64,000 bases of DNA from Cranoglanis bouderius (GCA_023630585.1 CM042555.1:16450001-16514000), one strand, 5' to 3'. Positions 1 through 13,031 are shown, numbered from the stretch's first letter. Notes: generated from the sequence alone by a model not told the origin. Numbers and translations: made by a program.

Positions 1-268
1 GAATGAGGACACTTGAGAGAGCCTGCTTATTCCTACCTCACATTATATTCTATTTTATTCACATTATATTTCTCTATAGTCTATTATATTTTATTACATG
101 TCTACTACATTGTATTATACTTTATTTTATTATGTGTGTGTTTGTCCTTAGTTTGTTGTTGGTTCTGTTAGTTGTTGCACTGTGGAACAAGGAATTGTGT
201 CAAACAAGGAACTGTGTATTCCCCTGTGTCCACCAACCCCTTGTACATTTGCTACTGTTGTAAGAGGT

Positions 269-560
269 GATAGTCCATCCATCCATCCATCCATTTTTTG
301 TACCGCTTATCCTACACAGGGTTGCAGGGAGCCTGGAGCCTGTCCCGGGGACTCGGGGCACAAGGTGAGGGACAACATGGACTGGGTGACAATCGATCGC
401 AGGGCACACATACTCACACACTATGGACAATTTTAGAGATGCAAATCAGCCTACAATACATTCTTTGGACTGAGGGAGGAAACCGGAGTACCCGGAGGAA
501 AAGGACATGCAAACTTCACGCACACAACCCTGGAGGAGGCAAACATGCTAACCTCACATG
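269..560 (+). repeat. LINE 3'-tail repeat (L2-like) preceded by (ATCC)n
   Basis: Carries the fish repeat blocks TACCGCTTATCCTACACAGG, ATCGCAGGGCACACA and GGACAATTTTAGAGATGCAA, and GGAGGAAACCGGAGTACC. The short ORFs across it are not genes. Confidence 0.7.
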
Positions 561-729
561 CCCCCGGAGGTGATAGTCAACCTTTGGCTCAAAATATTTG
601 TTGAAAGCAATAATATTGCTGGTTGTGTATATAACAATAAATGTGCTAGTACCTTGCAAGATATATGGTTACTGTTAAGTGGATATGTCATGCTACGCAT
701 ATTACTGCCAAAAGTCAGTGATCGGGTAA

Positions 730-910
730 GGAGAGGAGGTCAACATTAGTCATTGAATGAACGCAGTGACCAAGGTTAACTCTGAAGAAGCTGAAGGGAG
801 GAAAATGTACTCCTTTTATATAACCAGTGATTGGTATCTAGGTTGTATCAGTATCTGAAGCCACTTTAATCATACCGTGGCTCTAGGAGTATTCTAATTG
901 GCTTCTGGGG
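730..910 (+). repeat. dispersed repeat R1
   Basis: ACTCCTTTTATATAACCAGT then a TATCTGAAGCCACTTTAATC-type block. Diverged copies at about 2046-2110, 2400-2565 and 47,205-47,290. Family not recognised. Confidence 0.45.
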
Positions 911-1439
911 TAGACATTTATAATATTGGGCAGGGCTCCAGCTTTTGTCTTTCCCTCTGGTCACCTATCCCTTGTATGTCATTCTAGCATCATAATTTGT
1001 GTTGAGTGCAAATTGAGACTAAGTTGTTTATTGTTTTTATTGGTTGTGTCAGGTATGTTCATAATTGTGTATGAAATGTTCTTTGAGTAGGGAAATAATT
1101 GTTAAGACATTTTTAATATGCTATGCTGCATATGTGTATATATGCATCATGTGTTAAAATGAACATACCATAGTATATTTAAAATGTACCAAAATATGCT
1201 TAAAATTGTCATATTAAAATATTAAAAGAATATGCCACCACTGCAGTTCTGTTTGGGGAGGCTGTGCACCAAGATTCAGTGATGGGTAAAGGGCATTAGT
1301 AAGAGTAGCAACCAAGAGGCCAAAGGTAACTTCAAAGGTGCTGGAGAGATCCACAGCTCAGATAGGTGAAGCTATTCAAGACTAACCATCTGATGAAACC
1401 AAATTTAATTAAATTTAAATTAAATGTTTCTACATTTAA

Positions 1440-1887
1440 AAAAAAAAAAATACCATAGAGAATGAAACAATGTCAATATTTGTTGTGACAAAAGAATGAA
1501 AATTTAAGTGAAAAATAATAGCCTCCAGTACAATTTGTGCAGTTTTATAGGGAAATTAGCTGGTAAGTTTTATTGAGCATCTTGCAGAACCAGCCACAGA
1601 CTTCTTCTGGAGACTTTGACTTTTGCACTCGCTTCTTATTTTTGCAGCAAAACCCAGCAGCCTTCATTGTATTTTTTGTCTGAAAACTGTCTCTTAAATA
1701 ATATGCTGCTTTCTTTAATGTCATACAAACATTTTTCTGTAACATTTAATTTTGTGCTAGAAAACTAATGTTTGGGAATCTTAAATGTTTTTTTGTACTG
1801 ACTTGATAATGTAGAAGTCATAAAATAAAAAATCTATAACAAAGTTTGTACCAAAAATATAGGATGCCTAAAACCTTTGCACAGTAC
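1440..1887 (-). mobile_element. Tc1-like remnant
   Basis: Ends in CCTAAAACCTTTGCACAGTACTG followed by TA, the same terminus as the MITE at 48727-48953. The minus-strand ORF (1545-1745) is a residual coding piece. Left end degraded. Confidence 0.55.
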
Positions 1888-2399
1888 TGTATAATACCTC
1901 TGTCATTATGGAAGTGGTGTCACATTTAAGATCCCATTCACTACCAGTCTAATACTTCCACTTAGACTACAAAATAATAAGAATTGAGACATATGTTAGA
2001 ATGGGCCAGTCAAAGCTCAGGCTAGTCAAGTGCACTCCTCAATGCACTCCTTTTTTAACCACTGATATCTAGGTTCTATCTGTATGTGAAGACACATAAA
2101 ACATATTACGGCAGTTATAAGTGTGACATTGTACTCTTCTCCTTTGCTAAGAATTAATATTACAGCCAATATTTCGTAGGTTCTCGTAAAAAGTTTAGTT
2201 CCATAAGCTGCAATTATAGTGACATTTAATAATATGTTATGGGAAGTATGTTGGTTGTTAAGTATACCATATATCTCATTAGTACACATCCTAACAATTT
2301 CAAATAACATGTAACTTAGTATATTTTGAATGAGAGGCACAATTAAATCATTTTAAAATATGGTACACCTATGCCTCTAACTAGTGGAGGCCATCTGCA

Positions 2400-2565
2400 G
2401 GCCATCAACAGTCAGTGACCAGATAAGACGCCATTAATCAGAGGCCACTCTGAAGAAGCTGGAGAGATCCAAATGCGCTCCACTAAGCACTCCTTTTTTA
2501 CAATCAGTGATCACGATCTAGCTTATATCTGTATTTGAAGAAACTTCAAACATATTGCATAACCC
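2400..2565 (+). repeat. dispersed repeat R1, another copy
   Basis: ACTCCTTTTTTACAATCAGT, CTGTATTTGAAGAAACTTCA, preceded by CTCTGAAGAAGCTGGAGAGA as in the copy near 780. Confidence 0.45.
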
Positions 2566-3134
2566 GGAGAATTCAGAATTCTGTGTGGCTCTTAGCTGCA
2601 TGGCTGCTTTGCTGATCCTTTGCTCTGATGCAGCTTCACCGCATTGCATTTCACTTGCTTCCCCACACTTGCTCTGCTGCTTTGTGCACGATTTGTTTGC
2701 TGCGGTGTTGTGGATTGGTTGGGAGTGACAATGTTCACCACATTTGTGCCTGGTTGCGTTACACAGTCAGTGGCTACATTCACACCATTAGTTCTGTGGC
2801 CCAGTCAGTCTCTGGTGGTAGTCCTTGATCTCTCTTGGTAGCTTTTGTTTGTTTTTGTTTTTTTGTTTGTTTGTTTCATTATGTGTCTCACTATTGTATC
2901 ACAGTGCAGACACAGTGCACGGTTCCAACAACTACAGGTCTAATACTGCCACAATACTAGAACACAAAACTTTCAGTTTGAGTTCTTCACTCCTGTATTA
3001 CACACAGTTCCTCACTATTCAAAGCTCAGCTTTATGGAAGAGTGGAAAAAACGCAATCACTGAAAAATAATATATAATATATTAATGCAATAATATAATA
3101 ACATAATAATATTCCCTTTCAAATGTCCCCAAAA

Positions 3135-3430
3135 GGTATGTTTGAGACTCGAGAAACATTTGGAAACGGGGTTCTCTCAGCTTTTTGGCACTGGTATAAA
3201 GTGCTATATTTGGAAGAAACCCTACACTCTTCCTCACCCTGAGAACACCGTCCCCGCAGTGACACATGGTGGTGGTAGCATCATGTTGTGTGGCTGCTTT
3301 TTGTTAGCAGGGACTGGGAAACTGGTAAGGGTTGAGGGTAATATGGATGGAGTGAAGTGCAGAGCAATCTTAAAAGAAAAACAGTTTCATTTTACAAGAG
3401 CTTCACCTTCAAACAGGACAAATTGTTTGT
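3135..3430 (+). mobile_element. Tc1 transposase fragment
   Basis: Reads AVTHGGGSIMLCGCFLLAGT followed by GKLVRVEGNMDGVK, the standard mid-catalytic block of fish Tc1 transposases. No TIRs. Confidence 0.75.
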
Positions 3431-4190
3431 AGTACAGTGCTAGGATGTACCACATAGCTGATATGTTTGCTGTTGAGCGTATGTCTTAACAAAAATGTTT
3501 ATGTTTGGATAAACTATGAGAATAGTTATGTTCATTTTCCTAAACATGCTTCTAATATACTGAAAGTGCAGCTGTAATACATTTGTAAAATGTATCTTGT
3601 CTGTGTGGTTGCCTTGCCTAGCCAGTTGGAGAGGAGTGTACAGAAGAGCAGCAGAGTTTTCCTAACGCTAAAATAATGCCAATCTGATAGCACTGATTAA
3701 AGCTCATGATGAAAAAGACCAGTAGCCGTGGGTTAGTGACCACGATGGGAAAGACCGGTAGCACAGTTCCTGGCCATGACACTGCTGATAAACCCCACTG
3801 CATGTGCGTGTGTGAAATGAGCAATGACTGTAGAGATAGGCAAAGACAAGAAACATCACTGCCAGTGAGGTAATATTTTGTAAATGAGTTTATGATTAGA
3901 AAATTTGGGCCTTGGGGCAGAAGTGCATGTCTTAGGATGAAGTGAAATTACATTGTGGTTCATTTTGTTCTACCCTGAAATAAATAAATATTTCCTCAGT
4001 TGCAATGTTATACTACAGACTGAAAATCCTATCAATAAATATGTTATATATACACACCTGATTATTTTCCTAATCTGGATCTTTTTTTTAAAAAAAAAAA
4101 AAAAAAAAAACCTTTCTTCTCCCTCTGTAGCTCGGGGCTTTAAAAAATAACCTATACTTTCTCTGTACTTACTTTTGGTTGTTTTTTCTA

Positions 4191-4191
4191 T

Positions 4192-4243
<52 letters not shown>
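4191..4243 (+). repeat. (CA)n microsatellite
   Basis: A CA run of about 26 units; a second, similar run follows at about 4389-4442. Confidence 0.95.
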
Positions 4244-4245
<2 letters not shown>

Positions 4246-4386
4246 TCAGGGCCATGCAGCAACAGTGGTTGTCTGCCGCTTCAGCTCAGCTCAAGGCCAG
4301 CACGCAAGCACACAAACACGAGGTCAGCCTGTTCACAGCACATAAAGGAGTATATGCCAAACACACAGCAACTCCCCCCCACCCCT

Positions 4387-4388
<2 letters not shown>

Positions 4389-4442
<54 letters not shown>
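4389..4442 (+). repeat. (CA)n microsatellite
   Basis: CA run of about 27 units preceded by CCCCCCCACCCCTCC. Confidence 0.95.
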
Positions 4443-4448
<6 letters not shown>

Positions 4449-5458
4449 AGTATTACAGCTTCTACTTACTTTAATTGTTTGTGGGGTTTTGAAAACAAAT
4501 ACATTAAAACAAAATTGGTGTTGTCTAATGAATGTTCTTTTATTGTGTACTACAGTGTAATTCACTGCTGTTTAACAGGCCAGTAATGGCAAAAAACATC
4601 ACATAACTAACTACTTTCTTCAGTTTCTTCAGATCTTGTTCTAACCTTTCATTTCATTTTTTAAATTCAGTTTCTGGTAATATCTTGAATCAGGCCTGTA
4701 ATAACAATAATCTGTGGCACAAACCACTGCATTAAACAATCTCTGTAAAAGCCTAAGAATGGGCCTCATTTATCAAGCTAATTGCAAATGGATTTATTTG
4801 AAAATCATTAGTATGAGCGTTTACATTTGAAATTTGCTATTCATGAAAATCCCTTAAATTCGGAAAAATGTTCGTATTCTACTGATCTTCCTGACTGTGT
4901 GTAAATTTACAGGATAAGACGACTAGCATAAGAGGACTCAATAACGTAAACCTTGACTGGATTGACTTCAAATCATATAATTAGCATGGATTACTGCACG
5001 TTTATATCTATATATAAATATACATATACCGTTGAGTTTAAATGGCTTACTTTTATTGCATTTACAGCATTCAGCAGACGCCCTTATCCAGAGCAGCTTT
5101 GGAGTCTCTATTAAAAACACATCCTCATGCTAGGTCAGGGAATAAGAGTAGCATTGAGAACATTTTTTGAAAACCAGTAACTGTATATTATTGGCATTAA
5201 ATAAAGAACATGAAAAATAAAGAAAGCAAGTCAACACTAACCCATAAATTAAGACGAATAACACTAATTATTCAATTATGACAAAAGAACTGATGCTGTC
5301 AGTTGCTGAAGTTTTAACTTGTGGCTATGCGAGGGAAGATTTTGCGCTTACGTTTTATAATTTATTATTCCATTTTGTTATATTATATATTATTAAGTAT
5401 TTCTATTGGCATAGTAGTGAGCATCTGTGAAATTGAAATTTTTATGAAGTTCTACAAC

Positions 5459-7232
5459 CCCTGGCAAAAATGATGGAATCACCACACTTACAGGATGCTC
5501 ACCCAGCTTTTTTACTTCGTAGCAAATAAACAAATCATTTGTTTAAAAGCTGAACAATCTGGCTTCGTGAAACACACCTCAGACTAATGAAATTAAATTG
5601 TTCTAATTATTGGCATATTTTTTTCCAGATCAAGTAGAGGGGGGAAAAAATGAAATCGCTCAATGTTGAGGAAAAAATGAGGGAATTATCAAAAATAAAA
5701 TCACAATTAGTGTTTTGTTGCTACTCTTCAGGCTTTTTTTCTTTGAGGCATGGACTTCACTAATGAAAAACAATATTCTCCATAATCAGGGTATCTTCCG
5801 TTCATTCCACATCCGTCTTCAAATAAAAAAAACGGAAAACGAAAAATCAAATCGTTTTTGAATTTATCAATTCCGTCCTCAAATGAAAAAAAATTAAGAC
5901 GGACTTTAAAAAGAACGAACTGATACATTTTTTTCTATATTTTGTTTCTCAATGTTACTTCTTAAAACTAAATTATGAAAAATGAAATAAAGACGATCTG
6001 AAAAAGCTACATTTTCAACTGAGCTACTTTTTCCTCATCGGCATTTGCAAAGGTCGACGGCAGGGGGGGGCAAAGACGCGGCGACGGATTAAAATGACAT
6101 CTTTAGCAGGACGCACAGATGTGATAATAAATATGATTCATAATCATATGACTTAGGAAAATATTTCTGCGCGCCTATCCGAGGTGGGCGTACAGAAATG
6201 CTCTGCAATGAGTGTTCGCAGATTTTGCAGAGAGCACGACGTGAAAAGACGCAGCCAAGTTGATGATGGTCATCTAGGGCTGACAGTGGCCAGCGCTATA
6301 AATGAGGTGTTTTTATGGACTATTTTTTAAGTTTATTATTTGTTAATGTTATGTAAGGGGACGATTGTTATGAAGGCAGTACATTACGCAAAACAATCTA
6401 GCCTGCAAAAGCAAATATTATAATTATTATTACTGCTGATGATTGTGTCTTCCTTTCACTTTTGCATTTATTGTGCATCTTTGCCTGGCTTGATGTATCT
6501 ACTGCGTAATTATGTCATACAGTGTCATGCCACGTGCAAATCGCTTCCCAAATTCGTAAACGCATTTGAAGAACCAAATTAGCCAGACATGAATCAGGAT
6601 GAGAAGATCTGGCATGACAAATAATAGATGTATATGTATACACTCTTTGTTACAGAACACACACACACACACACACGCACACACTAGTATAATGCATACC
6701 AGTGAGCTATATCAAGTCCGTCTTAATTTTTTTCATATTAGGATGGAAATGATAAATTCAAAAACTCATTTGATATTCACGTTTTCCATTTTTTTATTTG
6801 AAGACGGATGTGGAATGAACGGAAGATACCCTGATTCTCCATCGAGCTGGTTCCAACTTCCTCGAATAGTGGTTGACACATCAGCTTTGCAGGATGGAGC
6901 CTTGTCATGGACCAATTTTTTAAATTTCCACCATAAATTTTCAGTCTAACTGTTTGAACTGTTTACTGGCCAAGTTGATATGCCTTTCATGAAGAAAAGC
7001 TTTAACACGTTTTGCTCTGTGGCAAGGTTCATTATCGTCCTGATGATACAACAAGTGTCAGATTTCCTTCTTTTACAATCCTTTCCATTGTTTCAATTGA
7101 CAGCTCTCTTGTTGGGGCCATGTTTCCTTTCAAAAAGTCCAAGGTTAAGGCAGACTAATTTGCATTTTTAGACTTGTACTGGTATTTGTTTTAGAAATGC
7201 AAATTACAAGGTGATTCCAGAATTTTTTCTTC
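5459..7232 (-). mobile_element. Tc1-like copy with internal deletion, interrupted by a long-TIR insertion
   Basis: The left end (CTGGCAAAAATGATGGAATC) and right end (GGTGATTCCAGAATTTTTTC, complement) bracket remains of a minus-strand transposase: GCCATGGACTTCACTAATGA-like parts near 5740 and a start region near 7125. Catalytic sequence is largely missing. Confidence 0.65.
5784..6833. mobile_element. 1,050-bp insertion with about 125-bp terminal inverted repeats
   Basis: The left arm (5784-5912) and right arm (6709-6833) are inverted copies (GGGTATCTTCCGTTCATTCC and its complement). A 9-bp direct repeat ATTCTCCAT lies at 5775-5783 and 6834-6842. The interior has a short coding-like stretch near 6150-6280 but no clear transposase. 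Long TIRs plus a 9-bp duplication fit a Mutator-like element; a 6-8 bp duplication is also possible because of end ambiguity. Confidence 0.65.
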
Positions 7233-7439
7233 ATTTTTATGTTTAATTTTTATATTTCATGTTTATGTTGGAGTAGATGTACAGAGACTCTTTTATATGC
7301 ACATTTGCACAAAACCCTGTTTGATTGTCGCCAAGTCTTATGTTGCTGTATATAATCTAAAGGTAATAATAAATGGATAAAATACACTATTAACAAAAAA
7401 AAAAACACATGTACGGTATAATCATTTACATAGTGAAAC

Positions 7440-7590
7440 TTTAAGTAAGGAGACATTTATTTGACATTTATGGAAGGAGTCTCCAGTGTCAGCACTTTGT
7501 AATAGTCAGTATGTTTTCCACCATGGAAGAGTCTTCAGGACAGAGGGCTTTGTGGTCTTTCTGTAACATGGCAATATAATGTTTATTACC
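7440..7590 (+). repeat. dispersed repeat E, 3' part
   Basis: GGAGACATTTATTTGACATT, GGAAGGAGTCTCCAGTGTCA, CACCATGGAAGAGTCTTCAG. Shares these blocks with 32691-33190, 36987-37235 and 57968-58315. Confidence 0.65.
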
Positions 7591-7596
7591 GTATTA

Positions 7597-8990
7597 CAGT
7601 GGGGGGAAAAAGTATTTGATCCCCTGCTGATTTTGTACGTTTGCCCACTGACAAAGAAATGATCAGTCTATAATTTAAATGGTAGGTGTATTTTAACAGT
7701 GAGAGACAGAATACAAACAAAAAAATCCAGAAAAACGCATTTCAAAAAAGTTATAAATTGATTTGCATTTTAATGAGGGAAATAAGTATTTGATCCCCTA
7801 TCAATCAGCAAGATTTCTGGCTCCCAGGTGTCCTTTACACAGGTAATGAGCTGAGATTAGGAGCACTCTCTTAAAGGGAGTGCTCCTAATCTCAGTTTGT
7901 TACCTGTAAAAAGACACCTGTCCACAGAAGCAATCAATCAATCAGATTCCAAACTCCCCACCATGGCCAAGACCAAAGAGCTGTCCAAGGATGTCAGGGA
8001 CAAGATTGTAGACCTACACAAGGCTGGAATGGGCTACAAGACCATCGCCAAGCAGCTTGGTGAGAAGGTGACAGTTGGTGCGATTATTCGCAAATGGAAG
8101 AAACTGTCAGTCTCCCTCGGTCTGGGGCTCCATGCAAGATCTCACCTCGTGGAGTTTCAATGATCATGAGAACGGTGAGGAATCAGCCCAGAACTACACG
8201 GGAGGATCTTTTTAATGATCTCAAGGCAGCTGGGACCATAGTCACCAAGAAAACAATTGGTAACACACTACACCGTGAAGGACTGAAATCCTGCAGTAGC
8301 CCACAAGGTCCCCCTGCTCAAGAAAGCACATGTACAGGCCCATCTAAAGTTTGCCTGAACGATTCAGAGGAGAACTGGGTGAAAGTGTTGTGGTCAGGTG
8401 TGGTCAGATCTCTTTGGCCTCAACTCAACTCGCCGTGTTTGGAGGAGGAGGAATGCTGCTCATGACCCCAAGTCATAACACCATCCCCACCGTCAAACAT
8501 GGAGGTGGGAAAATTATTTTTTGGGGGTGTTTTTCTGCTAAGGGGACAGGACAACTGCACCGCATCAAAGGGACGATGGACGGGGCCATGTACCGTCAAA
8601 TCTTGAGTGAGAACCTCCTTCCCTCAGCCAGGGCATTGAAAATGACCTTAATGACTTGGAGAGGATCTCTGCAAAGAGTCGTGGGACAAAATCCCTCCTG
8701 AGATGTGTGCAAACCTGGTGGCCAACTACAAGAAACATCTGACCTCTGTGATTGCCAACAAGGGTTTTGCCACCAAGTACTAAGTCGAAGGGGTCAAATA
8801 CTTATTTCCCTCATTAAAATGCAAATCAATTTATAACTTTCTTGAAATGTGTTTTTCTGGATTTTTTTGTTGTTATTCTGTCTCTCACTGTTAAAATACA
8901 CCTACCATTAAAATCATAGACTGATCATTCCTTTGCTAGTGGGCAAACGTACAAAATCAGCAAGGGATCAAATACTTTTTTCCCCCATTG
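7597..8990 (+). mobile_element. Tc1-like transposon, degenerate transposase
   Basis: TA-flanked (7595-7596, 8991-8992); ends CAGTGGGGGGAAAAAGTATT, inverted. TIRs are about 180 bp. Transposase starts at 7963 (MAKTKELSKDVRDKIVDLHK) and continues in broken frames to about 8780 (TVKHGGGKIIFWGCFSAKGT). A perfect 18-bp hairpin lies in the leader (7851-7868 with 7878-7895). Confidence 0.88.
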
Positions 8991-9439
8991 TACAACATAC
9001 ATGCCTTTTTAATGCTGCAACATCGAACATGCTGCATTATTAAAAGATACGGTCAAGTTAAGAGTTTGGAATCCTAAAACTTCTAAAACCTTTCTGGGCT
9101 CTGCAGCTAACATCCTCATCAAGGACTTGGTTCTGCTTTCTGCTCAATTAACAAGTAACCCAAGTAGCAACTTTGGCACAACTTGGGTTTGTACAGCAAT
9201 AAAAAGCAGTACAAATATATGGACTTGCAGGATAAGTGAGCATGAAGCATCCCGCATAACATGTTAATTTAATTACTGAACAGTCATAATCGTTATATAT
9301 ACTGTACATCCATCCTTGTATAATATCCTTGTATCTTGATTCAGGTACATGTTTCATATTTGACAGAAGCACTGGCTACTGTCCCCACTATGCCATCAAA
9401 CTAATCAATTTTTGTATGGTATTAATAACAGTGAACATT

Positions 9440-9830
9440 GTCCCAAAGCAAATTTATAGAAATCCAGGTCTAGATCTAGATCATAATGATCAAGCCACAG
9501 AGAAATTGTGGCAAAGAAAACTTCCCTGGGATGGCATAAGGAAAGATATTAAGAGAAACAAAGCTCAAAATGGGACATATCCTCTTCTGGACAACAACAG
9601 GCTGTGGGATTTTGATCACTACAGCAAACAATTTGTAAAAGACAAGAAATATGACGTGTTGGAAATTTCCAGGATGTTAGGTATGAGCATGTTGTGGAAA
9701 GGATTCTTGAGATGCAGCAATTATAGAAAGGTGCAAGTCTCTAGGGTATCCAAGAGAGGTTATCGGGAAAAAAGTCTTCCTTTCTAGGGCATAAAAGTGA
9801 GATTGTACACTGCAGCAGAAAGGTCAATCA
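9440..9830 (+). repeat. dispersed fish repeat (CACAGAGAAATTGTGGCAAA block)
   Basis: The sequence CACAGAGAAATTGTGGCAAA through CCTCTTCTGGACAACAACAG resembles a repeat common in otophysan genomes. It accounts for the 152-codon ORF at 9329-9787, which I do not treat as a gene. Confidence 0.5.
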
Positions 9831-10819
9831 TAAGCAAAAGCAGTTTAATAGATATTCAAGCCTTTGTGATATCCAGGTGAGATGATTTACTGCAGCAGGA
9901 AGGTGAATTACAAGCTCCAAAGAAAATATGGAACATATACTACACTACTACACCACTACAAATCATGCAACTGCAAGGTCTAATCACTTCTAAAAGCTCA
10001 CTTAATGACCTGTGGCCCTACCTTGAAGAATATTCTGACTGATGGTATAAAAAGCTGCATTGAGATCGATACTCCAAACAAACAAACACAACTTTGGTCA
10101 GAAGCCAGTAATAGGTCATTTGCAACTTTAACCAGCAGTGTCTCAGTACTGTGCTAAGATCTAAACCACTTCATGTATATGATTCCTATGCAACTTTGCT
10201 GGTGATCCTTTCTAGAATCCAGGAGATAACGGTGGAGGTTTGAAATTAGCCTATAATTTATCCATTCATATGGGTCAGATGGGTTAGATTTCTTAATCAG
10301 TGGTTTTATGACTGCTAGTTTGAAAGTTTGGGGTACATATTTATGTTTATTGCTGTTAACAGAGGTCCATTTGCTTCATTAGAGTGGAGAGATATGCTGA
10401 TTAAGCAGCAACAAGAGCCTTTCTATAGCTGAAGGCACTATAGATTTAAAAGACTACCAGTTTAGTTTGATGTCATACATGTGTGAGTGGGCCATAAAGG
10501 TGAGTAGCTATGTAGTGTGTCTATATAGTTGCTTATTGGATGTAGGGGGAGAAAATCAAAGCCGTTTCACATAAAATGAACAGTAGTCTTCTCATATATT
10601 AGCAACCATAAAAGAAAGCAGACTCCCACACCTCCTAAATCCCAATTTACCCTCTAATTAAAAGTATAAAATAACGCAAAATCCTATGTAAATGCAGAGT
10701 GAATATAATAATGGCTAATAATAATAAAAGTCTTGTTTATTTTCAAATCCCTGTGTGAATATTTATCATAGCATACAATTATTGTACACATGTTTATTGC
10801 TCATTATATTCATTCGTTC
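9831..10819. other. intergenic, repeat-derived
   Basis: Contains diverged dispersed-repeat text (e.g. 10,240-10,450, CTTAATCAGTGGTTTTATGA). No exon supported. Confidence 0.5.
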
Positions 10820-11130
10820 AATCATTCATCTTCATTAACCCCTTTATACTGGTCAGGGTCATGGTGGATCTGAAGCCAATCCCAGTAAAACTGGGCACAA
10901 GAGGGAGAATTAACCTGGCTATCGCAAGGCACCATGCCCACACATATTCATACCTAGGGGCAATTTATCATAGCCAATCCACGTACCAGAAAGTTTTTAG
11001 GATTCGGGAGGAAACCCATGGGAGAACCTGGAGGAAATCAATGCAAACACAGGGGGAACATGCAAAACTCCACATAGTAACACATGCTCCAGGGACCCCG
11101 GAGCTGTGCGGCAGCAACGTTACCTGCTAC
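10820..11130 (+). repeat. second LINE 3'-tail repeat (L2-like)
   Basis: Same architecture: TTCATTCGTTCAATCATTCA, CTAGGGGCAATTTATCATAG, GGGAGGAAACCCATGGGAGA. The ORF at 10861-11199 is part of it. Confidence 0.65.
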
Positions 11131-11199
11131 ACCAACGTGATGCCATTATTCCTGATAATACAAGCTAATTTTAATTCATTGCTGTTTAGCTGTATGTAA

Positions 11200-12433
11200 C
11201 TCTAATGTCCACTTCTTCCTCCTACTAAATGGCATAAGGAATAAGACAGCTTATATACCATTTTCCCCAGCATACGTACTTAGTTATTTATCTTTTGGGT
11301 TCACTAACTTCTCTTATCAGAAATTAGATTGTATCTTCAGTTTCAGTACATTAAATAGGCTTTTGTCATACCTAGAACCATCTAAAGCACTTTAACTCCT
11401 ATCTATATCTTTAAATCTCTCTCCTTTCCAACTACAGGTGAATCAGGTTAACCACAGTTCATCTCGTTCGCTCCCTCTCCATCACTCTGTTGCTTCCTCA
11501 GGTGGAGCATCTGTCAGGGCCCTGGCCAAGATTGATGATGGTGGCCTTTACTGTGGCGGCTTCACCAGCATGCTCTGCCAATTTTACATATTAATATATG
11601 GCCCAGAGTGCTGTAATTGAGAGGGGAGGTGCCATTGCTTTGAGAGAAGGATGAAAGCCACTCCATGGCTGATTTATGCTTCTTTCATCAACTTTTATAG
11701 TTTTTTTTATAGGTCAAGGAGGGCATGTATACATTGCCTTCACAGGTGAATGCAAAGGTTTATATTTTGCATAAAGGCTAAATTATGGGTTTGTCAATAG
11801 TGCCCAAGCAAGCACAGCCAATGGGAAGCAAGAAAGGCAAAAGAGACTGTGCAGGAAATGACACTAAATGATGAATGTGCCTTGTGGAATTGACATGGTA
11901 AGTATATAAACGCTATGGTTATAGATAAGGCTATGGGTTAACAGCTTTATATACAGATATTGTTATGTGTCCACAGGTTGTTGCACTGACTGGTATTGGT
12001 TAAGCACTGAAACGTTTTGCTACTACTTTTTAACTTGGTCAGTTAGATTTCTGGGAATGGAGCTTTCAATAGTTAATAAATGTATCATTCATCCATCACT
12101 GGAAAATAGCAGAATAACCAGTAATTATCGTTATTAACCTGTTCCTGTTCTCAGTACTAAGAGATCCCTGATTTGAGGCTTTTATCTAACATCATCTATT
12201 CACTACTGCAGTTGTTCAGAGATTTTCTACCAGCTATTCAGACTTTCCTCATCATTAGCCAATTGCAAGCACATTTAAGTACTTCTGAAAGACTGAGCAC
12301 TGCTCTCAAGACCCTCATTACTTCTGCATAATTAGCTGCAACCATGTTTTCTTGATGATGATCTTTAGAAACGTCTGATCTCTGACAGCCGTGCGCTGTG
12401 ATCTTTTTGTGTCGCATGTCGCACCGTACTTGC
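11200..12433. other. intergenic, nothing recognised
   Basis: No exon, RNA gene or clear repeat recognised apart from short A/T runs. Confidence 0.5.
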
Positions 12434-12581
12434 CTTTGAATTTCCAGGTGATCCATGTCTGAAATATTCCCCCTGCAGTTTTGCTCGGAGCGGTCATTGA
12501 AATAGAAAGTGAATGCTTTCTTCTCACACTTTACAGTGTCAGTTGGTGGGACGATGCACTTTTTTTCTCCCACATCTTCAC
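12434..12581 (-). pseudogene. possible Kunitz-module remnant
   Basis: On the minus strand an acceptor (cag, 12582-12584) opens a phase-1 block with CIVPP, later FYFN, CRGN and LEIQRQ, ending at AG|GCAAGT, which is the consensus for rare GC-AG donors. Spacing resembles a Kunitz domain in which the stretch between the middle cysteines is deleted and one late cysteine is changed. The assignment is inference from spaced residues only and could be coincidence. Confidence 0.2.
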
Positions 12582-12756
12582 CTGATGTAATTACAAACAA
12601 GTGTCTTCCTCAAGGTTATCACAAAGCTTGGAGCTGAGAAGAAAATGACTGATTTAAGGAAATGCCAGATATCTTTGTGTGTGCATGTGCAAGATGTGTC
12701 TCTGTTTAAATGTATATGTGTTCGATATACTGTATATATGTCACTCTCTGTTTCTT

Positions 12757-12757
<1 letters not shown>

Positions 12758-12803
<46 letters not shown>
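12758..12803 (+). repeat. (CT)n microsatellite
   Basis: CT run of about 23 units. An Arg-Glu reading frame on the minus strand is an artefact of it. Confidence 0.95.
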
Positions 12804-12806
<3 letters not shown>

Positions 12807-12950
12807 ACAATAAATCTGCATGCTGTCACCTGTAATAAAACCCATTTGTGGAGCACAGGATGTGAATAAGGAAGGACAAGGTCAGGGTCAGTTGACTGGT
12901 GAAGGGGAGAGAGAGCAGGACAGCACTGTGCAAGACATCCATTTTCTATC

Positions 12951-12955
<5 letters not shown>

Positions 12956-13029
<74 letters not shown>
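12956..13029 (+). repeat. (CA)n microsatellite
   Basis: Pure CA run of about 37 units. Confidence 0.95.

Positions 13030-13031
<2 letters not shown>

Larger units (their letters stand above)
3431..5458. other. intergenic, no gene seen
   Basis: AT-rich DNA with two CA arrays and, near 5058-5150, a fish repeat block (CAGCAGACGCCCTTATCCAG), seen again at 38,735-38,815. No supported exon. Confidence 0.6.

Noticed and set aside
4179..4586. 135-codon ORF rich in Thr-His
   Set aside because: It is the translation of the two CA microsatellites; the same applies to poly Val-Cys frames at 12.6-13.1, 20.4-21.0, 24.6-24.9, 26.5 and 38.9 kb.
9329..9787. 152-codon ORF
   Set aside because: Overlaps a dispersed otophysan repeat; no domain, no splice context, no start context that stands out.
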